DNA of 64,000 nt from Bolinopsis microptera. Lineage: Eukaryota > Ctenophora > Tentaculata > Lobata > Bolinopsidae. The notes beneath the pieces were generated by a model. It did not search any database. It had not been told where the DNA came from and saw nothing but the letters and a program-made list of their open reading frames with translations. The stretch is taken from assembly GCF_026151205.1 (NCBI RefSeq), contig NC_087082.1, forward strand, positions 18,445,401 to 18,509,400, in the 5' to 3' direction. Positions 22,067-33,547 of the stretch are shown here, piece by piece. Every line of letters starts with the position of its first letter. The first letter of the stretch is position 1. The position numbers and the translations under genes were made by a program.

Positions 22067-23130
22067 CTGAAACAGTCATGTATAGTATACTAAAAACTCG
22101 CTAGTCGAAAGCTTTGTTCGAGGAAATTTTCAAAATCATTTATGTTTAAATTTCTCTAATCTCTTCACCATTTAACTTTTAGCTCTGTACTGCAGAAAAT
22201 ATGGATTTTATTTGAAATTGACGACAACGTTATAAATATTCGAATTCCCTAATCGATACCTTTTACCGCATCAAAAATATCAATTTAAAAAAAGTTATGA
22301 ATAGTTATAGTGTGAGCGTAAATGTGAGCTTGTCATGAAGTATATAAGTATCATAAAACATAACAACGCACGTTTGACGTTGCAAATCTGTGTTGCTCGC
22401 GCACTGGCAATGTTTTGATGTTGCTACACAACGGCGCAGGTAACCTTTAAGTTTGATGAAAATACGACACTATTCTAACGTTTATTTTACCTCACTTCCG
22501 ACGTTAATTATAAGAAATCTAAAGCCTAAATCAAAATTCTAAGAATGCTATATACCTATTCCTATTCTTTTTTTACAACCCTGCTAAAAATGGCGAGGTT
22601 TCAACCCATTTTCGAGCTGAAATTAGCTTACCAGATGGACATTTTTTGGTCGATGTCCCTGTTGCCGGGGGGATTTCGTCAAGTTTAAAATATAGTATAG
22701 ATAACCAGAAAAACTATGTGTTCGTCGAATATGTGGTTCAACTAACTACATACTTAAATGATTATTAAGAACTAGTACTTGGTTCAATCGAACATTCTTC
22801 CGGTCTGCCCGCATAGACTAAGTCTGTCTAGCCGAAATTTATTCTTATGAAATTCGTTGACCATCACTCGCACTATTTTCACATCAAACACCTTTTTTTA
22901 GAACAACTACTTATGTAGTTATTCTGGTTTACATCGTTTCCGGTTTTGTTTGATATGAGTTTATAATTTTATATAAGGCGGCAAGACATTATTTATAATC
23001 TCAGGGAATAGTGATCGTGAATCTATTACCTCTCCTATTCCAATGACCATAGTGCGTGATGAAGAATCACATCCTTTACGAGGTGCTGCTATTAAGTGTG
23101 TTAATCTGTCCTGGGTGACTCCAGTATAAA
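22067..23130. other. Receptor intron 3, unique part
   Basis: Intron sequence with no gene or recognised element; AT-rich. Confidence 0.5.
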
Positions 23131-23233
23131 CAGATGACATGCAACAAAAGTGACAAAACACTATGGATGTAGACAGGTTAAGGTCAATAAATAACCGGGT
23201 GCGAGATGCTAGCAACTTTTCCTCTCTAAACCC

Positions 23234-23930
23234 TTGCTTCTGAAACATCACATATTTATACAGCAGGTCAGCAATTTCACTTACTTACAGCAGGTCAGCA
23301 ATTTCACTGACTTGGGTGCTATCATCAGTGCGGATGGAACAATTAATAAAGAACTAACAGCTCGAATTCAAAAGACCTCTGGGGCATTTTATCAGCTTAG
23401 CAGTATAGTGTATATGGTAGAGTCGCAACATCTAGACACCAACTAAAATCAGGATATACAAAGCGGCTATCCTCACTATACTGTTTTATGGAAGTGAGGT
23501 ATGGAATACCACGCAGACGCAGATAAAAAGATTTGAGGCGTTCCATCAAAGATGTCTGAGAAAAATCCTGAAAATTAAAGGGTTTTATCACGTATCTAAT
23601 CCTGACGTACTTAAGCGGGCCAACATCGCCCCTGTTGATACTTTCGTAAGAGCAGCTAGGCTCAGATGGTTTGGCCATGTAGTGATGATGCCAGAAGAAA
23701 GAATACCTAACTATCTCCTGCACTGGATCCCAAAGCATGGTAAAAGGTCAAGAGGCAGACCTCAGAAAAAATAGTTGTCATGTGGCCTGGAGGATGCAGC
23801 TATTTTCACAGGTGTCGATAACATCAAGATAGAAGATGCAGAACAACGAGCAACAGACAGGATACATTGGAGAGGTCTTATACGCCGAAAAAAGAGTTAC
23901 TGTGTGGTACTCCATGGTAACTAGAGATAT
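23234..23930 (+). pseudogene. LINE reverse-transcriptase C-terminal fragment, right copy
   Basis: The same fragment as at 4564-5203 but without the Tigger insertion. It has a stop at about 23440, a frame change, and another stop after the G-R-P-Q-K-K region. It was present before the segment was duplicated and is antisense within receptor intron 3. Confidence 0.78.
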
Positions 23931-24090
23931 CTCTAAACTTCTAGAGGTTGTTATTTTCCACTTTTCACTCTCCTGAATCATGGTTACCATGGTCGCACAT
24001 GGGCTTCAAGTTCATAGCTTGTTGATAGCCGACTTAGGAACAAGGTACGAACAATACTTTTCAAGTACAAGTAAGTAAGAGTTTATATGA

Positions 24091-24316
24091 CAGTGCTGCA
24101 CGCCACTGCCAAACGCCGCCGATGATTTTCCGGCCACGCCACCGCCGCCGTATTCAAACGGCGTACACGGCGTGAACCTGTTTATACGCCAAATGCGCCG
24201 TTTCGTAATTTTTGCTAGAATTTTTTGAATGAACGTGACCTCACTCCGATTACGCCGCCGACGATTTTAACCACGCCGCCGCCGTTTTGAAAAATAACCG
24301 GCGAAGTGCAGCATTG
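24091..24316. mobile_element. CCG-rich hAT-like MITE
   Basis: The ends CAGTGCTGCAC and GTGCAGCATTG form imperfect inverted repeats. They are flanked by TTATATGA (24083) and CTATATGA (24317), an 8-bp duplication with one mismatch, as expected for a hAT-type element. The interior is rich in CCGCCG and has no coding capacity. Confidence 0.72.
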
Positions 24317-24807
24317 CTATATGACTATGAGTGAGAGGCTATAATTCGGTCATTTCTTGTGGTATGAAACTGAAATTTTGAAATTATGTACATACTAGTA
24401 CAATTAAAATATCAAACGATTTAGGGAAATCGACCCACGGGTCTAAGTAATAGTATAACCGGTTTATTTATCCCGGCTCTTTCCATTTATTTCCACTTAC
24501 TATCCCGGTAGAATCTATAGAGCTATAGACATAGTTAAATCGACTTCATTCATTGATTACGTAATCCAACCTTGTACTTGTAGCGCGATGCACTACTGGG
24601 TCGCGCGCGCGCATCCAATAATGCTTCTCGCATCCAATAATGCTTCTCGCAACCACTTATGCAGATCGGCGAGATGCGAAGGATTGACATCGTGAATAAA
24701 AATCCAACCGGGCTTGATTGTCTCACTTGATTTAAAGATTTGATGTATTTTAACACAGGGTTGGGGGCAAAGTGGAACAAAGATTACGTTTAACTGTTTA
24801 AACAAAC

Positions 24808-24933
24808 CTTCAGTTTCACATCCATCCTCGTCCGATGAATCAGCGCAGTCTACATTTCCGTTGCAATAGATAGCGTCGTGGACACATTTACCGTTAATAT
24901 CTCTACATTTTGTCAAACCATCTCCCACACACA
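24808..24933 (-). CDS. Receptor exon 3: LDLa module
   Basis: 126 nt, phase 1 at both ends, after a CAATTAG acceptor. It encodes an LDLa repeat with six cysteines and the D-S-S-D-E-D-G-C calcium motif. Two more residues (T-E) follow the last cysteine than in the left copy. Confidence 0.82.
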
Positions 24934-25088
24934 CTAATTGAAAACCAAAGCTAAATTAAGTCGGGTTAACACAATTGTTGGACTTTGAGTTTCGCTGAAC
25001 TGCTTTCCATAATTATTCAATCATTATAAGACATTAAGGCCAGAGGGCCTTTAATGTGTTACATCTTTATACTTTTATATACCATATT

Positions 25089-26419
25089 TAGGTAGTGCAC
25101 CATCGACAGTGAGCCGCGCGTGCCGACTGTAGGATGGTTTTTTAGTTGACGGATCGTTACTCGTCTAAATTTCTTAGAAGTAGCGCGTGCGGCTTTTACT
25201 AAATCGCTCGCCCAAAAATTTCACGTGACTTTGGTTTTTTTGGTTTTGCAGCCGTACAAAACGGTTTTTACATAAACCCTTATCTCAACCCTAACCCTAA
25301 CCATAACCCCGAAGCTATCCATAATCTTAAACACAACCCTAACCCTAACCCGAGCCCTAAATAATCGAATTCACGTTTTACTAGCCTGTCACGTGACCAA
25401 AACGGTTTTTTGCCCATAACTCTCCAGGGAAGCATTTTAAGCCTACGTCATGTGGGGTGATTCGGAATCAGCGTCCAAAAATACACCGATTCAGATCACT
25501 TTCATGCCTAAAGGGCCTTTTCACAAGAATTTTCTTAAAATTTGGGCGAGCGATTTAGTAGGAGCGAGCGCGTGCCGCTTTCTTCTCGAAATGGCACGAG
25601 CTACGAAGTAGCGTGCGCCGGGCCAGATCATTAACAATGGTCAATTTTTTAGCGCTAATTTCGGCCAGCACAATTTTCTTCAAACAAATAGATATTGACT
25701 ATCCTTCCCGACCTCCGATTGCAACAAAAATTGGTAAGCTTACTCATAGACTTTGTATCACGTGGTGACCCCCACTGTAGCTTCACTATAGTAGAGTTTC
25801 TAGTTTCTACGATACAGGCGGGTCATACAACGTATGACAACATAGACTTACAATTAAGAAAGTGTCCGAAAAATTTAAAGCGTATCCAACTATCAAACAT
25901 TATGTTACAGCTAAAAGCAGCGTATTTTGCCCCATTTTGATCACTATATCAATTCCGATATCCACCAAATTTTTTGGACAGTTGTGAAAGCCCTATTGGA
26001 AGGTCGTCGCCAATTTTCAAAATGATCTCATTCAAGGAACCGAAGATATATCCGAATAATACGACAAAAATCAACGAGTTTGGTCAAATTACGCGACTTT
26101 TACAGCTAATTTTGCTCCAAAAGCCGCGCACCATCGAATATGGCACCTATATACTAGGCAAAACTCATTGATCTTTTCTTGACGGATGTTACTCATCTAA
26201 ATTTCTTAGAAGTAGCGCGCGCGCCGCTTTCTTCTCGAAATGGCCCGACGGCAAGTGCAACGAAGTAGCGCGCGCCGGGCCAGACCATTAACAATGGTCA
26301 AATATTTCCAAAAAGGTATGACAAATTTGGTATTGTGAAAATTCTCACAGTCTCTAGAAAACAATGGTACAAAAATTTTTTAAATCCGAGCAAGTTTATT
26401 TTTTATCGTGCACCCCCTT
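25089..26419. mobile_element. 1331-bp DNA transposon, family with 7-bp duplications
   Basis: It starts TAGGTAGTGCACCAT and ends in an imperfect inverted complement (GTGCACCCCC). CCATATT flanks it at 25082-25088 and 26420-26426. The left segment copy has the empty site with one CCATATT near 7068. A 601-bp relative lies at 51114-51714. The interior holds degenerate CCCTAA runs (25283-25352) and no transposase, so it is non-autonomous. Confidence 0.85.
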
Positions 26420-26744
26420 CCATATTAATATTATGTGCAATGGTATAATGTCGTCAAATCTGTTAATGTGCAGCAGAAAACGCGACATTTTGCTTGTGAG
26501 GTCTTCTACTAGTACTTTAACTTTAAGGCCAGTGATAATGCAATTGTATTTATAATGACTTTGATTAGTTTATTTGAAAGATTTGAGCCAAAATTTGAAA
26601 AAAATATGGGTATATCTGCCACGTGAGAAACCGTGTGCGCCCGGAGTCCAAGACCCCTTAAAATTTTGGTCACTGGCCCTAGTTTGTTGGTCAAACATGG
26701 TTTGGCACAGTCAAACAAAGATTAACAATTAAGTTTAAACAAAC

Positions 26745-26858
26745 CGTCACAATCATCCTCGTCCGATCCGTCATTACAATCTTCTTCTCCGTCACACAAC
26801 CATTTTGTTAGGATACAACCGTCACCATCTGAACATGGTTCTCTGCCATTCGCACAAA
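26745..26858 (-). CDS. Receptor exon 2: LDLa module
   Basis: 114 nt, phase 1 at both ends, after a CAATCAG acceptor. It encodes an LDLa repeat with six cysteines and the D-G-S-D-E-D-D-C calcium motif, identical in layout to 7327-7440. Confidence 0.82.
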
Positions 26859-27239
26859 CTGATTGAATAACAAGGCAAAATTAAGTTCACCATAAAAACA
26901 TAGTTTTCTAGAAATTTATGCATATTTATCATAAATAGATTTTATATGACTTGACCCAGAAGTACAAATATTTGCCGGTGAATTTCATATCAATACAATT
27001 TACAAAATAAGTCTTGTGTTCATTATCTTAAATGAAGTTGAAGTGATATGACAAAGAGGAGCGGCAATCAGCATGGCTAAAGTACCATGCAGCCTTTTTA
27101 ATTTAAGGGAAAATCATTTTGTTTTTCTGAGCCATAGATAGTTAATGATTACTACTGCTTAAAAAACAGATTGATTTAATAAAAGAATTTTAGAAACATG
27201 ATTTAAAACATGTGGATAAAATTTAAAACGAACGCTCAC

Positions 27240-27297
27240 CTGTTTCGTAAGTCAAATGAAACAGCCAACACACGAGAGCACCAACAAGTAAATTCAT
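27240..27297 (-). CDS. Receptor exon 1: signal peptide
   Basis: The start codon is at 27297 and the exon ends at 27240 in a GTGAGC donor, phase 1. It codes a leader starting MNLLVGALVCWLFHLT, consistent with secretion or membrane insertion. The paired left-copy exon supports this start. Confidence 0.78.
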
Positions 27298-27755
27298 TAA
27301 TCTAAAATTAAATATTAAATCATAAAATATGCACAGTAGTTGGTATAACTTCATTAAAACGGGCCCCGCTATTGTTATAACCAACAACGCATGCAACATT
27401 GGAACCATGAGAACCGTGTTGCACGTCTCTGCACAGAACTCGTTATAAATATAAGGTGGTTTTTGGGAAAGTTGTTTCCTTCCTCATTTACCCCATTTGC
27501 AAAATAAAATAGTACGTGAACCCACAATTTTAATCTGCACAGCATAACATACTATACTACAAAGCTCTTCCAGTGTACCACTCGCAATAACGACTAAATT
27601 TTAAATATTCCCTATAATAGCCTTACTTTTCCCGTTTGATAACATGGTTTCTTTCTGTACTGGTCCTACTGGTTCCCAATTATGTTATGGTTCACAAGCA
27701 ATCAATTAATAAGGGGTTATTATATTATTAGGGGAACTGGGGAAGTGACAAGCCG

Positions 27756-27785
27756 GACAACGGACAAGCTCGCTTGACCGTTGTC
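27756..27785. other. Hairpin at the position homologous to 7974
   Basis: GACAACGG and CAAGC arms pair with GCTTG and CCGTTGTC around a two-base loop, with one A-A mismatch. It follows the same CAAGCC flank as the unrelated hairpin in the left copy. Confidence 0.75.
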
Positions 27786-28553
27786 ATGATATAACTCGTA
27801 TTTCCAAGGATTGCGTGAGATCTAATTTACAAATTTTGGGGAAAGGGTAGAAACTATATCGTACTGGGTACGGCTGTAAATATGGGAACGGCAAATCGGG
27901 GTTAACTTAAACTGTAAGTCAAAGTCTATGATGAAGTTAAAAATGTATATAAATGATCTGATTCTGAGTATGGGCAGGGAATGGAAATCTTCGCGTCCGT
28001 CTCCCTCCGAGAAAACGGGCGCAATTTTTGTTACAAATACAATTGTATGCTCCTAGAACTCACAAAATCTTAAAAGCAGTTTGTGATAATAAGTGATGCA
28101 AATTTATATCACCATCGACGTAAGGCTCTCCAACATGATGAGTTATTCGATCGGAGCTAAGAGTTGCAATCATGAGAAAGTATATTTATATATATATTTG
28201 ATAGGCGAGTACAGTCAAGCTTCGACTCCAACAAGTGATCAGTTCTTTTGTCTACAAACGACACAGTTGTTAACTATAAAAAGAAGTATTGTAGATCGAC
28301 GCACAATAAAGTTTGACAAATACTAAATAGTTTGACACATACTAAATAAAAGTTCGACAAGCCCTGAACTATGTTGATACATGGACGGTAGTTCGACTCG
28401 TAGGGAAGTTCGATAACAGTACTACGGTCAGTCTACACAATCTAGAAGTAGAGTAGGATAAGTTATCCGATAACCTATTGTGCTACCATCAAAGGAACGA
28501 TCCCTCAATTTCCACTAAGTCACTGGTCTTTCGACAGCGTACATCGTGGGAAG

Positions 28554-28835
28554 ATGTTCAAAATACCAGTGGCTCTGGTTAGAAAGAAATCACGTATGCA
28601 CAGTGAATTAATCAAAATCTACAAAGTCCCTAATTTCCCTCCTGGGGCTCATCTTGCAGTACAGTCACAAAGTTTCAGGAGTTGGAGAATAGTACTACGT
28701 TTGATCAAACGGACTAAACATATTAATACTCATGCTAAGATATTTCCATTTCTTTCTTTGGACTTTTGGAAAACTGATGCAGTTACTAATACTATCAGGT
28801 ATTTGAGTTTGGAAATCAAGTACGAAATTATTTAG
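28554..28835 (+). pseudogene. Hypothetical plus-strand ORF, right copy
   Basis: The counterpart of 10758-11051. A TAG ends it four codons before the aligned donor. Most differences from the left copy change the amino acid, suggesting little constraint. Confidence 0.35.
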
Positions 28836-28956
28836 GAACTTAGTTTTCAGGTAAGATGTCAAAAATAACGAAGATCATAATTAATTGTAAATATGTTATT
28901 GAATATTGATAATAATCTCATAATCACTTTTTGTTTTCAAATATTATACTGCTAAT

Positions 28957-30848
28957 GAAGTAAATATATACTGCTGATGAAGTAATCGGGACACTACCAC
29001 GCTCCAGAAACCGTAACTTCAGTAGTGACTCAACTGTTGAAGCCCTTGTAAAAGAGAGACAAACCCTGCAAGCTGCACTTAACTGTAACAACCAAGTTGC
29101 TGACAGAACTCAAGTCCGTACAAGGATCAACAGGTTACAGAAAGACATCCGTAAGCATCTCAAGAACCTTGCTGACACACGTGCCGATGACATCGCTCGA
29201 ACCATCATGTCAACAGATGACACAAGGCAGATGTTTGAAGCTGTGCGTACTCTAGCTGACACTAAGCCCAAATCTACTATCAGTGTCCACAATGAAGAAG
29301 GTAACTATATCAAAATATGCCGAGATCATCAATAGCGCATTGGAGACCAATTCATTTCCTGATGTTATAGGTGAAGCCATCATCACCCCCTTACCGAAAC
29401 CTCGCAAACCAGCTGGTCTTGTCACTAGTCTACGACCTCTATGTCTATCAAATGGTGCTCGTAAGATATTATCCATGATTGTACTGAAGAGAATTGAAGA
29501 CAAAGTTGATGCTTTCACTGGTAGCACGCAGGCAGGGTACAAACATGGTAGAAGTTGTGGTGATCTAGTGTGGTCTGAGCGGATGTTGATATCGGTTGTC
29601 ACGCGTAAACACTTCCAGTATCACAAGATGGGCATAGATATGTCTCGAGCATTTGACACAATCAAACGCCAGACTATACTTGACCTTCTTGTCAAAGCTG
29701 GATGCACAGACGACGACCTCAGGCTAGTAAGACTCCTCTTAACCAACACCATGCTCAAGGTCAGAGTGGAAGGAGAACTATTTGCTGTATTCGAGAGTCT
29801 TCTTGGGTCCTTTCAAGGTGACAGTCTCTCCGGCAAGCTTTTCACTCTTGTCCTAGCAGGAGCTCTTATAGAACTACGCCATCGACTAGCAGAGTCTCCC
29901 CCACACATACCCAATCCCCCTATTTCAAAAGAAGGTATGCCACTGGAGTCAGCGTATTCAGATGATTGTAACTTCATGAACGTGGAAAAAGAATCCTTAG
30001 AAGCTATCCTACCAATAGCTAAGGAAGTCTTCAAGGAGTTTAACCTGTTCATTAACATAGAGAAAACAGAATTTACCCATGTTTTCCTCGCTCCTGTTGG
30101 AGAAACAATCCCTGGTCGTGATGATACCATGTTACGTGGAAATGAAGATTGGCGGAAGAGTAAGATTCTTGGGTCATTGTTGTGTAGTGAAAGTGATATA
30201 GCTGCTCGATGCATTGCTGGGAACAATGCCTTCTATAAGTTCACCAAGATCTGGTCTCAGCAGAATATCTCCGTTACCAGAAAGATAGCAGTATACGAAG
30301 CCCAAATTGTATCAATCATCATGTACAATTGCAGTAGTTGGTGTCCTACTGCAAAGTCACTAGAAAAACTAGACATTTGCCATAGAAAACACCTTAGATC
30401 ATTACTGAACATTTATTGGCCTCATGGAACAATATCCAATGCAAACTTATACCTAAGATGTAACTCAGTTAAGCTATCAGATCGTGTCCCTAAAGCAAGG
30501 TGGAAGCTCCTAGGTCATATCTTGCGTAGTGCTGATGACTCCCCCGCTGCATTAGCGTTAAAGTTTGCTGTCACAACAAACTGTAAAGGGCGCGTCGGTG
30601 CGCATCGTAAGAATTTGTTCAAGATTATTGTGAATGATTTGACCCGTAGAGGTTTAAAACTTAACTCTTTGAATGATCTTAATAAGTTAATAAGCTTAAG
30701 ATATTAGCCGATGATAGAGTTGCTTGGAGAAACAAATTTTAACTCTAGCTGTCTTGATCTGTACTGATCACCATTTTAGGATGACTTGATTTCTTTTAGG
30801 GGTTTTGAATATTTTAATGGTGTAAACAGTTTCTTAATAATAATAATA
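28957..30848 (+). mobile_element. Truncated non-LTR retrotransposon insertion
   Basis: A 1892-bp insertion absent from the left copy. It is flanked by an 11-bp duplication ATACTGCTAAT (28946-28956 and 30849-30859) and ends in an AAT-repeat tail, as target-primed reverse transcription would leave. It is truncated at the 5' end, and a frame jump at about 29300-29310 suggests an internal deletion between the linker region and the reverse transcriptase. Confidence 0.9.
29283..30707 (+). pseudogene. LINE reverse transcriptase (partial)
   Basis: 474 codons of a non-LTR reverse transcriptase. It has an ITPLPKP-like motif 1 region, R-P-L-C-L-S, a GYKHGRS motif, MSRAFDT as motif A, FQGDSLSGKLFTLV as motif B, and YSDDCNF as the catalytic box C. 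A C-terminal R-W-x-x-L-G-H-I-L-R segment follows. The ORF itself is open, but it lacks the N-terminal endonuclease and part of the finger region. An upstream open stretch in another frame (28979-29334) belongs to the same protein. Confidence 0.88.
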
Positions 30849-31714
30849 ATACTGCTAATCAGCAGCTCACCAATCATGATATTATAATTGTTAAATATCA
30901 ATCTATTGAACTAAATTAGATTAACGAAATCGAATTAAATCTCCAGGGGAACTTTCTAGATTTAACACCAAAAAGTCGTAAATTACCTTACTCTGTGCCA
31001 GGCCCAGAGCAAGGTGCTCTGGGCGACTGGGGCTGGCACGATTTAACGATATGGCGACTTAACGTGAAATTTTGATTACACCCATAAGTGCTACATTTTT
31101 CTATAGTCTAGTTTAAATTCCAAATAAACTTTCCGCAAACATTTCTCCTGGAATTTCCAGCAAATCGGGATCAACTGTATCTGATTGGGTAAAATTTAAT
31201 CATTCGGCTGTAGAGTAAATGCTTCAATATTTGAACGAATACAATACTAGTAAATATTATCATAATCAATCACACCTTAAACGGAAACAATATAAAAGGT
31301 AAAATCAATTAAGATGATTGGACTGTTAAAAATCAAAACATCAATTTGACAGAACTTATTGTTGACAAAAGCTTATTATTATCGTATAAAAATCTCATCA
31401 CTTCCTTAGCTGTAGAGAACGTTAGATTTGGACGTAATGAAGGTTAACAGAAAGTCATGTTTACCTTTTCAGATTCAAAGTCTTGCTATTGAAAAAAAAA
31501 CAATATAATTTGATCTCATTCCGTACACAACAACTAAAATTATTTCTGCGTCTGAAAAGTGTAAATACTATAAATGTCAAATAATATAGTCTTTATAAAG
31601 AGTCAACATCACTCAAAACTAATCTAATTTTAATCTAAAATATAGAAACACTTAGCATCTTAATTAACATAAATCGCGAACAAAACATTTAAGATATCGC
31701 ATGTTTCATCAACT

Positions 31715-31807
31715 TTATTCTATTTCACTACCAAGGGAGTCTGATACGACCCAATTCATAAAACTAGTCCGCATTATGGGACATGAACGATAAGAAATAC
31801 ATTGAAC
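31715..31807 (-). CDS. Zinc-finger gene, predicted last exon
   Basis: A TGTTTTGTTCAG acceptor is followed by 30 codons and a TAA, with AATAAA overlapping the stop. Phase 0 entry fits the donor of the preceding exon. Both segment copies preserve the acceptor and most residues. No known domain is recognised. Confidence 0.5.
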   Translation of the reverse strand, partial: VQCISYRSCPIMRTSFMNWVVSDSLGSEIE

Positions 31808-32292
31808 CTGAACAAAACAGTCGAATATTATAACTGTTGAAGAAATGAGGGAATATACCGGCCTCATACTGCAGGAACTAACTATAATCTGAATGGTCAC
31901 CAAAATACCAACTGATAAAGCAACCTCTAATAAATACGATCAAACAATTGTTTTTAACATTTCCCGGAGGTTTTTTAGCACTTTGCATATAAATTTACTT
32001 TTAAAAACTTTTTTTTTGAGCTGTAATCATCCTTCACAATTAAAATGTCTCATTTGTCCCCCGGTACAAAATTATCTATTCACAATCCACGTCGCTGTCC
32101 AATGTCCATCTTTAAGAAAGATCCAACAAAAGGTAAACTCGAGATCAGCCGCAGTAAAAGAGAGACTTCAGGAGATCTTGCTTCTGAAAATATTTGTTAT
32201 TTCAATTATCTTTCTTCGATCAATAGCAATTAGAACGAATATGAACATGAAACAAAATATATTTAGGAAGAACTCTCAGGGCAAAAACTTAC

Positions 32293-33177
32293 AATCTTCT
32301 CAATCATAATCTCCTCAGACTCGTCCAGACGTTCTTGTTTAATCTCGCAGTCCAGCTCCTTCTTCACGTCCTCTCTCAGAGATTGGTTCAGGTTTCCCAC
32401 TACCAACCCCGCCACCTCCTCCTCCGCTGGCTTGCTGAGGACTGAGGTCTCGAAGAAGCTGTAGAGATCCTCCAGGGAGGGGACAGACTCGATACTGTTA
32501 GGAGGGGAGATGGTGTCGAAGTTTCCGTCAATCTGATACAAGTTCTCCTGCGGTTGCTCGAACTGGTGAGAGGTAGGGGAGTGGTGAGGGCTTGGATTGC
32601 GGTTAGAGTAGTGAGGGCTAGAAGTCTGGTGAGAGTTGGGGGAGTGGTGAGAGTTGGGGGAGTGGTGAGAGGTAGGGGAGTGGTGAGAGGTAGGAGATTG
32701 GTAGGGGGAAGGAGGAGAGGGCACTGTGACTGCTGGGGAGGGGTAGTGAGAGGAAGCCGGGAAGGGAGATCTAGTGGAGACAGGGAGAGAGGAAGTAGTC
32801 TGGATGTAAGGGGTATGCATGCAGGGAGCGAGCCCCGCGTAGAAGGGACCACTGTAAACGTAAGGGTGTGTAGAGCACCCCTCCACAACCCTGCTGGTAG
32901 TGAAGTGGTTGGAGCTGGTTGTGAAGCTAGGTACCAGGGAAGGGAGGTAACTGCCTGCTGTGGAGATCCCACTCTCGTGACTTGGCGGGAAAGTTGTTCC
33001 TACTGGGTTAAGTGGTGCTGGAGCTGGGAGCAACACATCTACTGATGATTGTTGGAGGTAGGATCGAGGTGGATATTGGAGGATCACTGATTTGTTGGTG
33101 TAAGAGTATACTGGTTTTGTTGTGGTAGGGACAGTTAGTTGACAACTTCTACTGTCACCAATAGTCGTATTCCCTGC
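32293..33177 (-). CDS. Zinc-finger gene, Pro/Ser/His-rich exon
   Basis: 885 nt, phase 0-0, between a CCTTTTTAG acceptor and a consensus GTAAGT donor. It codes a low-complexity Pro/Ser/Thr-rich segment with repeats of the S-H-H-S-P-T/N type, followed by an acidic tail. Such segments are common activation regions of transcription factors; that role is inferred. The frame could continue past the donor to a stop at 32263, but the donor is conserved in the left copy. Confidence 0.75.
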
Positions 33178-33369
33178 CTAAAAAGGGATGACGTTTGTTA
33201 TTTTTATTTTTGTTTGCCAACTAGATCCAAGATGTTTCCGAAACATCCGAAATGTTTCATGTGATACAAATTAAAAGCTGTGTTTTCAAATAGTACGTTA
33301 GAATGTCGTTTATAATTCAGATCATCAAGTTCTGTCTAAGAAAGTTAACTATTTCAGCTCTGCTCGAAC

Positions 33370-33547
33370 CTTATCCTGAGCATGGCACCCAGCCGGGGTG
33401 TGCTGTAACATGTGTTTTCTCCGAGAGGACACGTGACTGAACGTCTTACCACACACGTGACAGTCGTAGGGTCTCAGACCAGTGTGGGTTCTTTTGTGCT
33501 GTTTCAAGTTGCTGGACACTGCAAAGCATTTATCGCAATCCTCACAT
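33370..33547 (-). CDS. Zinc-finger gene, exon with C2H2 fingers 3 and 4
   Basis: 178 nt after an ATAACCCCAG acceptor, leaving at AAG/GTTCGA in phase 0. It codes two C2H2 fingers with canonical linkers (RTHTGLRPYDC) and a short Cys/His tail. If the donor is not used, the frame ends at a TAG shortly after, giving a shorter isoform without the Pro-rich exon. Confidence 0.82.

Larger units (their letters stand above)
16212..27297 (-). pseudogene. LDLa-TSP1-SRCR-7TM receptor gene (rhodopsin-class GPCR), possibly inactivated
   Basis: Eight exons can be joined with matching splice phases: 27297-27240, 26858-26745, 24933-24808, 22066-21875, 21309-21224, 20869-20739, 20289-20045 and 19812-16212. The order is signal peptide, two LDLa modules, one thrombospondin type 1 repeat, an SRCR-like domain split over three exons, a long Cys-rich region with LDLa-like repeats, and seven transmembrane helices with a long cytoplasmic tail. 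The 7TM core resembles the GRL101/relaxin-receptor branch of rhodopsin-class receptors, which also carry LDLa modules. The ligand is unknown. Two lesions, a frameshift near 18920-18950 and a TAA at 18039-18041, separate most of the ectodomain from the membrane region. Whether these are real or assembly errors cannot be told here. Confidence 0.75.
23131..32590. repeat. Segmental duplication, right copy
   Basis: It is collinear with 4464-14825. Right-copy-specific additions are a 1331-bp element (25089-26419) and a truncated LINE (28957-30848). At the right end the zinc-finger exon continues intact past the point where the left copy breaks off. Confidence 0.9.

Noticed and set aside
29813..30226. 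Minus-strand frame inside the LINE
   Set aside because: Antisense shadow of the reverse transcriptase.
32554..33045. Plus-strand Arg/Val/Gly-rich frame
   Set aside because: It is the antisense shadow of the zinc-finger gene's Pro/Ser/His-rich exon.
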